This document shows, in pieces, positions 32,887 to 45,534 of a stretch of DNA of 64,000 nucleotides. Within the stretch, counting starts at the first letter, position 1. Each line of letters opens with the position of its first letter. The DNA is from Hyaloscypha bicolor E (taxonomy: Eukaryota; Ascomycota; Leotiomycetes; Helotiales; Hyaloscyphaceae). The stretch spans positions 248,001 through 312,000 of the forward strand of contig NW_020194558.1 of NCBI RefSeq assembly GCF_002865645.1, given 5' to 3'. A model generated the notes under the pieces. It made no database searches. It was not told the DNA's origin and saw nothing but the letters and a program-made list of their open reading frames with translations. A program made the translations under genes and the position numbers.

Positions 32887-35566
32887 ATGCGGACCGAACA
32901 CCCCTTCTCTTCGAATCCGCAAGCTCCATGCCCAAGCTCCTCATCCGACATGCTTCAACACACAACCATCCCGATCAACAAGGGGTGGACCTTCAAACAG
33001 GCAGACAAGGAGGACTCGAAGTTCCTACCCGTTGCTCAATTCCCCACAAACATCCACTTGGACCTGATCGCCAACAAGATCATCGAGGATCCATTCATTG
33101 GCAAGAACGAAAACGATGTCCAGTGGATTGGAGAGGTTCCTTGGGTATACAAGACTTTGTTCAAGTCCCCCACTCTGTCCGCAGAAGAACGGGGGAACGT
33201 GAAGGCAGTTCTGGCTTTCGATGGCCTGGACACGTATGCAACTATCGTTCTCAATGGCAAGGAAATTCTGAAAACGGAGAACATGTTCACTCCGGAGCGG
33301 GTGGATGTAACAACATATTTGAAGAAGCAGGGAGATAATGAGTTGGAAATCACTTTTGATAGCGCATATCTGAAGGGATGTACCCTTGTCGAGAAGTATC
33401 CAGACCATCACTGGGGATGTTGGAATGGGGATACTTCTAGACTGGCGGTCAGGAAAGCTCAATATCACTGGGTATGAGACTCCTTCCATTGCTTGGTCAG
33501 GACTAACGAGGTTTCAGGGATGGGATTGGGGACCAGCACTCATGACCTGCGGTCCTTGGCGACCAATCAATCTGGAAATGTTCTCTTCGCGGATATCAGA
33601 TCTCTACTTTATCACAGATGTCGATGAATCGTTGGATTCGGCAGAATTTATTGCCAAAGCAGATGTTGAAGGGACGGCATCCGAAGTGAATTTTGTATTG
33701 TCTCTGGCTGGGGAAAAGATTGCTTCCGAGACCGTGAAGGTTATCAAGGGTCACGCAACCCACACATTTGAGATTAATACCCCTGAGCTATGGTACCCAG
33801 TCCGGTATGGCAAACAACCTCTCTATACAATCACAGCAACGCTCCGCCATATCAACTCGGAGATCGACACCAAGAGTAAGAAATTTGGTCTGAGGAGAGC
33901 AGAACTCGTCCAACGGCCTATTTCTGATCAACCCGGAACATCATTCTTCTTCCGGATCAACAATATTCCTGTCTTCTGTGGAGGCAGTAATTGGATTCCA
34001 GCCGACAATTTCATTCCTCGAATCAGCAAGGAAAAATATTATGACTGGGTAAAGTTGGTAGCAGACGGCAACCAGTTCATGCTTCGAGTCTGGGGTGGTG
34101 GAATCTTTGAAGAACAAGCATTCTATGATGCTTGCGACGAACTCGGCATTCTTGTCTGGCAAGATTTCTTGTTTGGCTGTGGAAATTATCCCGCTTTCCC
34201 GGAGTTTTTGGCCTCGGTGAAGAGGGAAGCAGAGGAGAACGTGAAACTTCTTCGGCATCACCCTTCAATCGTTATCTGGGCTGGAAATAACGAAGATTAT
34301 GCATATCGAGAGGAACAGAAGCTCACCTATGACCCCGATAACAAGGATGAGGAGAGCTGGCTCCAGACCGACTTTCCAGCACGGTACATCTACGAGAAGA
34401 TTCTTGCAGATGCTTGTAAGGAGCTAACTCCAGACACATACTATCACTTTGGTAGCCCATGGAGTGGAAAGAACACAACGGATCCAACAATTGGTGATTT
34501 GCACCAGTGGAACGTCTGGCACGGCTCGCAAGAAAAATATCAAAACTTTGACAAGCTCGTCGGCCGTTTCGTATCCGAGTTTGGAATGGAAGCCTTCCCC
34601 AACATCAAGACAATTGAATCTTTCCTACCCCTTGGCAAGGATGATCCAGATCGTTTTGCGCAGTCTTCGACTGTAGACTTCCACAATAAAGCCGATGGCC
34701 ACGAGCGTCGAATAGCCCTCTATCTCGTCGAAAACTTCCGCTACGCCCCCGATCCCCTCGAACAATTCATTTACTCGACCCAGCTAATGCAGGCTGAGTG
34801 TCTGGCCAGCGCCTACCGCCTCTGGAAGCGGCAATGGAAAGGCCCCAAGCGCGAGTACTGCGGCGGCGCCCTCGTCTGGCAAATTAACGACTGCTGGCCG
34901 GTTACGTCCTGGGCAATTGTCGATTACTACCTCCGCCCCAAGCACGCATATTACACCGTCAAGCGCGAAATGGCACCCATCTCTCTCGGCGTCACACGAA
35001 AGCAGCACTTAATTCCAAAAGACAAGCACACCCGCGCCTACATTGAGAAGAAAACCGAGATCGAAATCTGGGGTTCCAACCTGACGCTGAACGATATGAA
35101 AGTTGACGTGGTGGTGAAAGCCTTCGACGTGATAACCGGTAAGGAAACATTCTCCAAAACAGTGAAATCCGCCTTCACGCTTCCCGAGAACCGGAGCACG
35201 GAAATCGCGTCCTTCGCCGTCCCGGTCCGCCATCCCAATTCGGACGAGGAGGGGCGAACGGTCGTTGCTGCGTATCTCTACGAAGAAGGAATACAAGTGG
35301 CGAGGTATATTAATTGGCCGGAGCCGCTCAAGTACGTGCATTTGCAGAAACCGAAGAACTTGGAGGTGCTTTTGAGTAGGGATGGCAAGGAGGTGGAAGT
35401 TAGTGCTGAGGTCCCGGTTAAGGGCGTGGCGCTTGAGTGTGTGGATGATGGGGTCGTATTCGAGGATAATTTGGTGGATGTCGTGCCCGGGGAGGTCGTC
35501 GTTATTGGAGTCAGGGGCGCGACCAAGGCGACCGAGATTGCGGTTCGTTATTTGGGGATGGCTTAG
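32887..35566 (+). CDS. Beta-mannosidase, glycoside hydrolase family 2, intracellular type
   Basis: Two exons (32887-33471, 33518-35566) with a 46-bp intron (GTATGA, branch-like ACTAAC, CAG); 877 residues. It removes terminal beta-D-mannose from mannan-derived oligosaccharides and N-glycan cores. GH2 layout: N-terminal sugar-binding sandwich (WTFKQAD, WVYKTLF, FDGLDTYATIVLNG), YHWGWDWGP across the splice site, a beta-sandwich to about 390, and a TIM barrel with GGGIFE and VIWAGNNE. The probable acid/base is Glu454 (NNE) and the nucleophile Glu549 (SEFGMEAFP). No signal peptide, as in the cytosolic fungal B-type enzymes of about 845 residues. I took the first AUG (32887) with A at -3; the internal Met22 (32950) fits the family N-terminus better and may be the true start. 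Confidence 0.93.
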
Positions 35567-37372
35567 AGGTAGAGGATTGCTGGTATATTACGGCCTGGTG
35601 GTTTCCTGCTTATTGGGCTTCGTTCGGGCATGGGAAATAATATATGATGGCCGATGTGGATGAGAAGTTTTGCAGATATATACAACGAATTTCCTTACAC
35701 AGGGATGCAATATTAGCCTGTCAAATTTATAGTCATGATTACAGTCCAGTTCCCCTGCCTTGTTTTGTCTTTATATGACCCCCAAGCGAGGTAAATAGAG
35801 TCCCTTAAGCTGCACAATGTAGAATCCCTAGCATCTACCCGCCATTTTACACGGATTTATCGACCCTCTGTTGCTCTACACTTCCATGTCCCAATGATGC
35901 TTGTAGCGTTGAAGTTGCCATGAAAGCCAAGAGTGGATAATTATTCACAATGTATTGTTGCATATCACTTCAATCCGGGATTGAAACTGTCTCGTTGATT
36001 TGTTGTACGTTGTATATTTCAAGTTGTATCGCGCCAATCCTCACCTCACATTGCGGGTGCGCCAAGCCAACGCCCACGTGCTCTATCTACTCACTCTCGC
36101 TTCACCTCAACCTCACCCATCCTCACCGGCCTCTATTGTGCGCTCTCCACCACCTCACCTCTGCACACCATTCCTACCTAGATGTGCTAACCTCCGGTCG
36201 CGCGGCTGTCGAGAGCGTTAACTCCTGGCGAGAATGATTCAGGGGAGTCAGAGCGGGCTCTAAGGGGCCGTAATAGGCCCCTGCTATTGATCCAGAGCAT
36301 TCCTCTCTGCCCTCAACGCTCTGCTTTTCATTATTGGAATTTCGATCTACTAAGCTAGTCGTACAGTACAAGGACTTTTTATATTCTATCTACGGTACGC
36401 GGGGTCGTGAAGGGACGTTGCCCATACGCAATCGAGGAAATGCGCTAGAGCGGACCACCGACTTTACAGGTGAGACATGCAACGGTTCTGGACTTCCACG
36501 TATTAGAGCTTGGGCCGGACCTCGGTGATAATAGGATGGAGATCCTATAGGGCCCGGAAGGTTTTCTTTTCCAGCCTGATCGCATATATGAGCCAGATCC
36601 GTGCCGTCAATGTATTCTTGTGGATGCTTTTCATCACATTAACGTGCTCGGTCCGCTCCTGGATCGGCCTAGTTGATGAAGATTGCATCGATCCATCCGA
36701 GAGGAGAGTGCAAGTCGTCCACCCTCCAACAGATCGTCGGGCGCGCCGTGACCCATGACAAAAACTGACTAAGAAGCACTGCCTGATCTGGTGGGTGCTT
36801 GTCACTCGGTCCCATTTTCGGTCATTGCCTAGTTTGCTGAAGTTCAAGAACGTGGGGCCTGTTTTCGCACGCCCTTTCCTGATTTTTTGGCTTTTTGGCG
36901 ATTGCTGTTAAGTGTGTTATACTGAAGGTACTGCCGAGATTGACAGAAGAACCTCATGGTTTAAAAGCAATAACGCCAGCAGAATGTCAGGTTGGGGGCC
37001 TGAGAGATGAAAGGGTGACTTATTGTATGTATAATGAGGACTGGAGCAGAAGATTGGTTAGGCAGCAGGCATAATCATATCGTAATAGTGACTGAACTGC
37101 CAAAAATATCAACATGAGCAAAAAAATAGAAAATATATGTATATAGCTAGAGATTATAAAAGGCCAAATCTTGCTCATCTGTGCCCTGTTCGACTCAAGC
37201 ACTCACATACTTCCGTAGTCAAATATTCAGCCGTTACAATAGCCGTAACAAATGTTGAAAAGTAACTAAAAATGAAAGCAGCGCCTTGAACACTCTTCAC
37301 CAGAATAGACAACTGCCCAACGAGTTTGTGCCTCGTGGAGGAGCAGTAGGCGTCGAGTAGGTACTTTCCTCT
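35567..37372. other. No gene seen
   Basis: Intergenic. Frames at 35950-36237, 36334-36528 and 36510-36847 overlap on both strands and show no recognisable domain. Confidence 0.45.
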
Positions 37373-37753
37373 TTACCCGTAACATTTAGTATACGAGCGA
37401 GTGCTACTTGCGATTTCGATTATAGCAGTTCGGCCATTGACATAGCTCCCACCCTTCTTTGGACGTCTAGATTGTACACGAGGAAAATATGTGTTGGAGC
37501 CTCTAAAACGTCCCCTACCCCTGCCCAATGAAGCGTCTGACATCGGAGGCGAATCCTCGCCGTCTTTGTCATCTTCACTGGCTGTATCGGAGTTATAATC
37601 AACGTCATCGGCGTCAATTTTCAAATACGGCGGTTCTCCCACGGCCGGTCCATCCAGACGGTTTGCCTGAAGAGACATTTCGTTCAATATAGAGCGTTGC
37701 TTGGTAGCAAATCGAGATAAGAGGGAGGAAAGGAGGGGTGAACTGTGATCCAC
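37373..37753 (-). CDS. Hypothetical acidic, disordered protein
   Basis: Single open frame of 126 residues. The middle is acidic (IDADDVDYNSDT then SEDDKDGEDS at about 46-70), followed by an Arg/Gly patch (GRGRGRFRG near 77-85) and a basic Ser/Thr-rich C-terminus. Such composition suggests a disordered, perhaps nucleic-acid-binding protein. No family recognised, no intron needed, and no supporting neighbour. It could be a chance frame. Confidence 0.35.
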   Translation of the reverse strand: MDHSSPLLSSLLSRFATKQRSILNEMSLQANRLDGPAVGEPPYLKIDADDVDYNSDTASEDDKDGEDSPPMSDASLGRGRGRFRGSNTYFPRVQSRRPKKGGSYVNGRTAIIEIASSTRSYTKCYG

Positions 37754-39055
37754 GAATAGAGAAGGGACCTGAGTTGGGATTTAAAGCCAGCGATCAGTAT
37801 CAACTGACTAATAGCTATAGCCACATTGTTAGTGAGAGGACAATATGGAGTAAGTGCAAGAGGTCATACTCTGAAAAGTCTAAGGCCTATTCACTTGGTT
37901 TTGACCGGCTTGAAAACGCAATTGCGGGAAGAGAGGTTGGGGGATATATGTAGCAAAGGATGCGGGACGAAGTACTTAGCGACACCCTATCTTGCATGGA
38001 CGCTAAAAAATGCCTGATCTGATGGATATGCAGTCAAAACCCTTCCAGGGAAACATTCATGCAACTGAGAACAAATGGGGTGGAGAGACGATAACCATCT
38101 CCAGAGCTATCAACTACCCCACGCATCTGAAAATTGACGTGGCCCACTAGAAACCAGAAGGAATCTGAAGGCGCATAGGCCACGTAAGTTTGTGCGGATA
38201 GCGCTGAGGAATTTGAGAGCTGATTTGGTAGATTCACCATCCAGCAAGATATGCTATCTATGCTACGACTGCGAAGGAATGAATTCTCAGCCACCAACGA
38301 TGGGCGATAGCACACAGTCTGCTGTCGCTTCTGCACGTGGTTGCGTTTGGGTTGTAAAAGGAGTCAATCAACGAACTGAAAGCACGATGTAATGCATAGA
38401 CTCTTGAAAAGGTCCATCTCACATTCGTCTGTTTGATGCTAATCATGCACTTGACCAAATTCACACGACCGCCCCCACATTTATCAGCTCGCCAATGTGG
38501 CTTCAGCAGCACATCCTCGAGCTTCCATGACTGTTTCACGCAGAACCTAACACGATCCTATTATTCTCTGGTATCGAGCGCTGTTTCTCAACGTACGACT
38601 GTCCGTTGGATTTCCATATATAATATTCCGTACCAGCTGCCCGTCACGCGATGCTTTCAACGGACCAACCCGAAGTCGCGAGCACATTGCAAGCATTACT
38701 CCGGTCCCGCCCTCTGTCTATTCAACTTTGGTGGCAGACGTCCTTCAAGTGCTCCTTCTTTTCGCCCTAGACACCGGGTTATAATATTTGATTGGCCATA
38801 TATACGAGGCACTCGTCTATAAACATCATTCCCACTTTCAAAATAGATGCGGCTTGGCTTGCGGGACCAACACCTTTCCAATTATTTGTGTACTTTTATA
38901 GGACAATTATTCATCACGTGCAACCCGAGAAGCAATGATATATTTTGTTGTACATCGCAAAGGACGATTTGCAGACACCAAATTTCGGCCCTGGAAGTAA
39001 GGGGATCTATGTTAATCTAACCTATATTATAGGTAAAGCATAAGTATTTTTTTTT
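37754..39055. other. No gene seen
   Basis: Short overlapping frames on both strands (largest 38433-38822) without recognisable features. Confidence 0.45.
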
Positions 39056-39205
39056 TAGAAAGTGTTCACTTTAGGCTCCTTAAGCGTCGTCGTCAAACTT
39101 GATAAAAGTGATGTGAGAGAGTAGAGGTTAGTTCAAGTGTAATTAGTTAAAAAGCGAGAAGTCAAAACACATGACGAGGTGGTCAATCTTGTTCAGGATG
39201 CTCAA
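39056..39205 (-). repeat. Dispersed repeat, copy A
   Basis: Its reverse complement aligns along about 145 bp with 53462-53605, including the shared block TTTTGACTTCTCGCTTT. Differences are mostly C/T and G/A transitions, as expected of RIP-affected copies. No coding capacity. Confidence 0.75.
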
Positions 39206-40048
39206 GCCTGCTCAGTTGCGGGTACTTACGTTACTCAGGTAAGTCGACTAAGCCGAGGGTGATTAGCGCCTGAGTAAGAGCAGCAAGCTTCCTAACTCTA
39301 TCCGGAACCCAAGAAAGAGAAAATTGATCCCTGATACCTGCTGGTTCTGCCTTGCCAGGATTTTGGCACACTCAAGCGAGGACTCGCTAATTTTCGAGGT
39401 ACTTCCATAACTTCACCTAGTCATGTGCGACAAGATTGAAAGGGAACCAAATCGGCCCACCCTTACTCGCCATGACTCACCAAAAATTGCCGGTAAAGCA
39501 GCTCTGCTCACCTTTCCGAATAGAAACGGATTTTCTTCATGTTAGGATTGGGCCGTGATAATGAGCCATTGAGGCAACTAGTTGAAAGCTGACGAGAGCT
39601 CATCAACATCTATTTGAGAACTTGTCAACATCATACATTGAGCTCTTCAAGAACTCTTCTAGCACTCCTCGAGAACTCATGTTGAACTTATAGATAACTC
39701 CCAGAGAGCTCCTTGAGGACTCAATGATCCGGTCTCGAACTCAGGCATCTTTGTTGAAACTTCGTGTCAATATTCCAGAACTTCTGGCGCAATGAGAATG
39801 AGAATCTCCCGAGGCGATCTCCCGAGGCGGAGAGTGAATATCGTCTCCCTAATTTTGCCGTGCATCTATCTTATAAATTTTGAGCTGCTTCGACGATTAG
39901 GATTCTCCTTAACAGACTTCAGAAGGGGAGTTCAGAACACTATCATAAGCCCGACGTTCATTGCACAACGCATATTCTATTCTGCTCGATCTACCCAAGA
40001 CCTATTCTATGTCTCGAATCTAGATCCCCTCTGTCAATATATCAAATT
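39206..40048. other. No gene seen; repeat-like
   Basis: 39370-39460 resembles 1207-1300. 39590-39740 is low-complexity, with many GAGCTC, GAACTC and similar hexamers. The frame at 39792-40169 runs into the antisense of the next gene and is probably spurious. Confidence 0.45.
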
Positions 40049-41929
40049 TCACACTTTGAACCCCCCGGGCTGCAACCTTGCTCCAAAGACCCCTTCTGGA
40101 TCCCATTTCTGCTGTATCGCTCTAAGTCGTTGGCGGTTCTTTTTCCCATACCCCGCGAACACATCCTGACTCACATCCGCATAATTCAGATACACATACG
40201 GATGCCACAGCCCCATTTCTTTGGCGACGGCAATAGAGCGATCGACGATGCGCTTCCCTGCCGCCTCCACAAGCTCGTCCTCTTTTCCCTCCGGCCTCAA
40301 GTTATACCGTATCGTAAACGAATACACCAGGATCGGAGCGTCTTCGGCCTTGAGACCGAGACAGTTCCCGCCGTTGCGAGACATGTGTGAGATCTCGTCG
40401 GTGATCGCTTGGAAGACGGTGCTGGGCATGAAGTCCTTGACGTGCTTAATGGATTCCGATTCCTCGATGAAGATATCAACCAACTTTTGCATAAGTTCAA
40501 AGTTTGGCTTGATAGAGAGCGCGCTCCAGACTTGTCTATTAAACATCAGCCGAAGCAAGGTATGGGAGATGGGAAGTGGGGAGGAAGGGGAGGTACCGGT
40601 AGCCACCTTCATTCCAATCATTTAGCTCCTTGTGGTACGAGGAAAAATTCGCAACTCTGTTCGAGGAGTAGACATGTGGTAGTTTCTTCAAGGCGGAGAA
40701 GACTGGCGGGTTTGGGACCGGCTTAGCATAGATATTATTGGCAAACGCAGTCCAGAGGTCCAACCCCGGCACATACGCTAACGCAACGATTAATTGTGCG
40801 TCTATATCGTACTGTTCTTTTTGGAGGATGGAGAGGTAGGCGTTCAGCCAGTCGGAAATAGTGATGCAGTAGCCTAGTTTACATGCCCCGGCGTTGATCA
40901 AGCTGCCGAGCGTGGAGAGGGCTTTGGTCGTGAGGGTGAAAGGAGGGGCGGGTGGCAAGGAAAGCGAAGCCATGCGGGATGAAATATCGGAAAGGAGGTA
41001 GAAATTGTACCCTCCCCAGGCTTGAGTCAATGGGTAAGTGGCGAGATCGAAGTGTGTGACGATGCCGAAGTTATTCCCTCCGCCTCGTAGAGCCCAATAG
41101 AGGTCTGGGGCAGTGGGTTGCGAGATCTGGGCTATGGTGCCATTTGCGAGGATTACTTCGTAGTTGAGAACGTTGTCGATTGCCCAGCCGTTTCGCCTCG
41201 AGATGAAAGATATTCCGCCTTTACATCAACAAAAGACGTCAGTCATCACACTCGATTTGCTCGATAATTGAATGAAGGGGACGGGGGGACTCACCACCTA
41301 ACATCAAACCACCAACACCGACCCTCCGGTCCCGCCCCCCAACAACAGTCTTCCCATACGGCTCAAGCTTTTTATACACCTCTCCCCACCTCCCGCCTGT
41401 CCCAATCCTCGTAACTTCTCCCTCTCCATCACCAGCCTCCCCTAGAAGTTCAACAGAATCAAATAGTCGCATATCAATCGTCACCCCACCTTCCGCACTG
41501 CTCATCCGTGCATTTGTTGCATGACCACCACTCTTAACTGCAAAATGGCACCCATGCTCACGGATAATGTTGATGGCAACTGACACGTCCAGGGCAGAGG
41601 TTGGCGTAAACCAACATGCTGGGATTATTTCTTGTTGCTGGATTGAGAAGAAGGAACTAACGAGGTCCGGGGCGGGGACCGAGTCGGGGGCGAGTGAGTG
41701 GTAGGTTTGTTGAGTGAGGGTGGATTTCAGGGCTTTGCACTATTGAGCGTGAGATCGTGGTGATTGTATGGGGAGGGGGAAGGTGAGAGGAGGAAAGGGG
41801 ACAAACAGCGTTGTGGCACGCGGAGTCAGATGACTCGCCGTACAGGATAGCTTGGTTCCCAGACCGAGCGGTACATCTTGAAATAATAGCTGGGAAAAAC
41901 GCCAAATTAGTTAATGAAAGAAGCCGCAT
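40049..41929 (-). CDS. Secreted FAD-linked oxidase, berberine-bridge-enzyme type
   Basis: Four exons (41929-41807, 41739-41295, 41218-40597, 40535-40049) with introns of 67, 76 and 61 bp that close in frame; 558 residues. BBE-like flavoenzymes oxidise alcohols, sugars or secondary metabolites with FAD bound covalently. Motifs: N-terminal signal-like segment (1-18), FAD-binding PCMH domain with FAVKSGGH at 107-114 (His114 is the usual flavin-linked His), VGGLMLGGGISF spanning splice 2, LRGGGNNFGIV, and a C-terminal BBE motif with YVYLNYAD and KWDPEGVFGARLQPGGF. The second flavin-linking Cys is not evident, so monocovalent FAD is more likely. Substrate unknown. Upstream lies an SDR pseudogene, which could once have belonged with it, but this is only inference. 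Confidence 0.92.
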
Positions 41930-42476
41930 CCTTGCAGCCTATCTGAAAGGGCAATGCTCAGGCAAGCTTGAAACGAAGAATAATATGTAGGTGGATGAGT
42001 AAGCACGAAGCAAAACAATGTTGGCGGGAAGATGCAGAAAGCAAACAAGAGCAAGACTAAATGCAGAAGGCCGGGTGGCCACGCATCTTAAAGGAATCTG
42101 GTGGATTTCCAAGGGAAATGAAGGCGAGAGGAAGGTGATGAAGAGAAGAGAAGAGAAGAGATCTGAAGCTGGCTTCGGGTTCTGACAAGGCTACGGGCTT
42201 AGCGCAGTGGTCTGCAACGGGACATGTTTACGATAGGCGAGCTCCACAGGAATCGAAATGGCCAATGAGAAGCAATTTGATATGCAAGGCTAGAGAAAAA
42301 AGTCCAATCATGAGCCTGAACTCGTACTCGCTTCAATCCAAAGAACCAACAAAAGGTTAGGGAGGTGTCACGACTGAACGAATGAGGCCAGAATTTCCCT
42401 TCAATTGAACTTCCTCACACTAACCACATATCGGAAATCACTTCCACGCCTCTGAAACAATAAATTCTCATCCCAG

Positions 42477-43607
42477 GCTGCAGCAAAGTCAGTATCGGCG
42501 ATGCTCTCGCCCAAGAGTTCTTCTCCCGTGGCTTCAGAGTCTTCGCAACTGCTCGAAATTTAGCGAAGATCCAACATTTGAAAGATCTCGGATGTGAGAT
42601 CGTAGTTCTCGATGTCACAGACGAAGGGTCAGTCAGTAAACCTGTGGGGCGTGTGAGCGAAATGACGGGAAGAACCGCATTGTTTAGTCAACAACGCCGG
42701 GATGAGTAAGCCCCCTTTCTAGCCCTCTCCACCGTCTCACAATCCCTATTTCTGAGTGGATAAGACTCCCAATACTGCAATGCAATGGGGTGTATTAATC
42801 TTAAAACAAAACGAGTAGCTGTAAGCTTTAATTTTACTAATTTCAAAGCAAAAGTAAACACAAAATATACCTGATTTAATTGGTAAATATATAATTAGTT
42901 AATAAACCCGCCGCTTTAATCTATAGCTCAACTAGCCTTCTTTGCTTTCTCTTTACTTACTTTCACCTCCTAGCTAATTAAGTGCTCCTATTCCAATATA
43001 CCCTGCGTTCCACCTTGGGAGATAGCTCTACCGGCTATACCACTACCCCTATTCGGTTAGCCTCTCCTTCCTTAAGAGAGTAGTAACGCAATGCCTTAAT
43101 ATTATACCCCGTATACTCTATGGCCATTGTCCAATTAACGGCGTCTATTCTGGTTCCAATTCGGCGCTGGAGTATGCAAGCCATCAGGCGAGGATGGAGC
43201 TCGAGCCGTTTTGTGTTTGTGACGTACATGCAAGCCCTCATATTTTCCTCAAAACTCCACTTGAGATACAGTATGAAGCGAGAGATATACATTCCCGACA
43301 AAAATGCAGGTCATTGGCGGCGCCATCCAGAGCAACCTAAGTTCTAACCACTAACCCCCTCAGTCACCAAATTGTCACCAACATCCTTGTAATACCCCAT
43401 CCGCACCCCTCTATCGAGAAAGCCGCCAACCCGAATTGGAACATGATGCTTTCCTCCCAATTCGCGGAGAAATTAGTATCAAAGATAACACAGAAGAGGA
43501 AGCCGGCGATGGTTTATCTGGGCTCGAAGTTGTGGTTTGCGTACCTTGCGCCCTTCGTAGCGTGGTGTGCGAGCTGGTTTGTTGGGGTCTGTTTTGGGAT
43601 ATGGTGA
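42477..43607 (+). pseudogene. Short-chain dehydrogenase pseudogene (AYR1-like), split by an insertion
   Basis: An acceptor-like CAG (42474-42476) is followed by an SDR N-terminus: GCSKVSIGDALAQEF, then FATARNL, then VVLDVTDEGSV, the pattern of NADPH-dependent 1-acyldihydroxyacetone-phosphate reductases. The VNNAGM motif (about 42688-42708) is reached only after a frame change just upstream. After about 42790 similarity stops for some 550 bp of unrelated AT-rich DNA. A C-terminal piece then appears at 43443-43607 (FAEKLVSKI..., hydrophobic YLAPFVAWCASWFV), like the membrane-associated end of this family. The catalytic YxxxK segment is missing. Clearly non-functional. Confidence 0.6.
42790..43340. 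other. Insertion interrupting the SDR pseudogene
   Basis: Sequence with an AT-rich first half and an 88-codon minus-strand frame (43035-43301) of unknown family. Terminal repeats or target duplications were not found, so it cannot be classified. Confidence 0.45.
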
Positions 43608-43816
43608 TGAGGAGACCGTTTGGGATGGTGGAGTTGAAGAGGATTGTGGGGAGAGGGAAAGGAGTGGGAAAAGGGGGGTCTGTGAAGTTATTGTGTATGT
43701 GGATTGAGTGTGGTTACAGAGAGTTAGTGGTATTAAGAACTTCCGGTGTGGCGGTGTCCCACTATACTCATGGCACTTATCAACCTCTCCCCTCCTTGCC
43801 ACATATTTCCCACCGG

Positions 43817-45534
43817 TCAGGTGGAGGATATCGCCTGTTTCATCATCGTCTGCTTGAAGGCCTGCAATGCCGCCGCGGGCTGATAATAAGGCACCTGCAT
43901 CAAGTCATTAGCACTGTCTCAGCGAACCCCTTACCGTCTTTCACTCAGGCTGCACAACCTACCTCATGACCCGCCCCAAAAACCCTCAACCAGCTCAAAT
44001 TGCCCACACTCTTAAACGTCCCGGCACTTGTTCCACTAACCGTATAACTACTCACCGCCTTACTCTGGAACGCGGTCTGCCCACTGTACACAATCGCGTT
44101 CGCAGCCGCAAGGCCGCCGAACCAGTTGCAGATCCAGTCTGCGTCGCCTGCCCAGATGAGGGTTGTGATCCCTGACTGGACGACGGTGGATAGCGTTGCG
44201 AAGAAGGAGCGTGCGTCTGGGTTGGTAGTTAGTAAATGTGGAAGAGATGGGAATGGAAGTGCGAACCGTCTCCACTTGCAGCAAACTTCTCGTACGGTGC
44301 ATCTGGGCACTCGGCATATGTGCTCTTGGCGCCAATGGCGCTCATGACTGCTGAGCTCTGTAGATAGCTGACGTATGTCTCTGGTGGGTATGGATCTGCA
44401 CTCGGCTCACGGATGTCATAGACGTCGAAATCAGCCACTTGAGAAAGCGGGCCTTCGATATCGTTGTAGCAAGTATTATCCGCTGTTTCGCAAGCCGAGT
44501 TGCTTCCTGTTACTGTGCTACATTTTTTCAGTGCGGGGAGACAGGATTGGGTGTATGTGTTTAGGTATGAAGTGTGTTGCGAGGCGGAGATGAGGGGCGT
44601 GTAGGTGTTGTTGTAGCTGAAGTCTACGTAGGCTTTGTATTGAATTATTGGGTCATACCAGCCGTTGTTAATTCCGAGGGCGACGAGGGAGACGTTCTGG
44701 CCGGTTAGGGTTCCCTTTGCTATTGCTGCGTTTTGAGCTTCGAAGTAGGATGCAAATTCTTGTTCCATTATCAAAAATTGTTCATTTAATATGATGGGGG
44801 AAGCTCACCAGGTCCATAGTGTCCACCATATGATTCGGTGAAGATACCAAAGTCGCGATTCTCGTATTGTGGGAATTGTGCGAAGAAGGCTTGAAGCAGA
44901 TTCCAGACATAAGGAGCAGCTGTAACAGTGGAAGTCACGGGATCTGTGCCGTAGGAAAAGCCTGTCCCAATAGGCTGATCGATGTAGAGCATATTCGCAT
45001 ACTCGTTGAAGCTGTATGGATTGAGTGAAGGGGTTGATGCTCCGTTCACGAAGTGGCATGGGCCATTTTCCTAATAAGGTATGAGCATTCCTGATTGCGG
45101 AAGAAAAGGGTTGGCATTACCTGGAACAGCCCAATCATAGACGAGCAGCCTGGTCCTCCATTAAACCAAGTTGCAAGCGGCGCCGTTGTCGGATTATTTC
45201 GTGCCTCAAAGAACCAAAACCACATATTCTCATTGCCTGAATCTATGTTAGACAAACATTGCTAGGATATGACGCGGCTTGGCTTACTGCCAACGGAGAG
45301 GTATCCAGAGTATTGGTTCACACCTGGAGTTGTCTCGCAAATACCCGAGTTTGTGACAAAATCTATTGTGGCACCTGTTGCTTCATGCTCAAAAATGGTA
45401 TGGTCTACACCATCACGTTTGACGAAAGAGCGTTTTCCTCTCAGCTCTGGGGCTGCATCCCGTCCAAGTTCTTGGGCAGGCAAGGCTGAGGAGAGTGTAA
45501 GGCAGGCAAGAACACACAGAAATTGAGAACGCAT
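43817..45534 (-). CDS. Secreted serine carboxypeptidase, S10 family
   Basis: Six exons (45534-45288, 45242-45121, 45070-44809, 44758-44267, 44216-43963, 43894-43817) with introns of 45-68 bp, all in frame; 484 residues. S10 enzymes remove C-terminal amino acids at acid pH, in the vacuole or outside the cell. A signal peptide ([20 protein letters not shown]) ends near residue 20, then a basic pro-like segment. Oxyanion motif [10 protein letters not shown]; catalytic Ser203 in ESYGG (usual GESYAG), Asp399 in WAGDADW, His458 in GHEVPYY. Several Asn-X-Ser/Thr sites fit secretion. The ATG at 45534 was chosen because it starts the signal peptide. The replacement of Gly by Thr before ESYGG is a known variant class in fungi. 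Confidence 0.92.
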
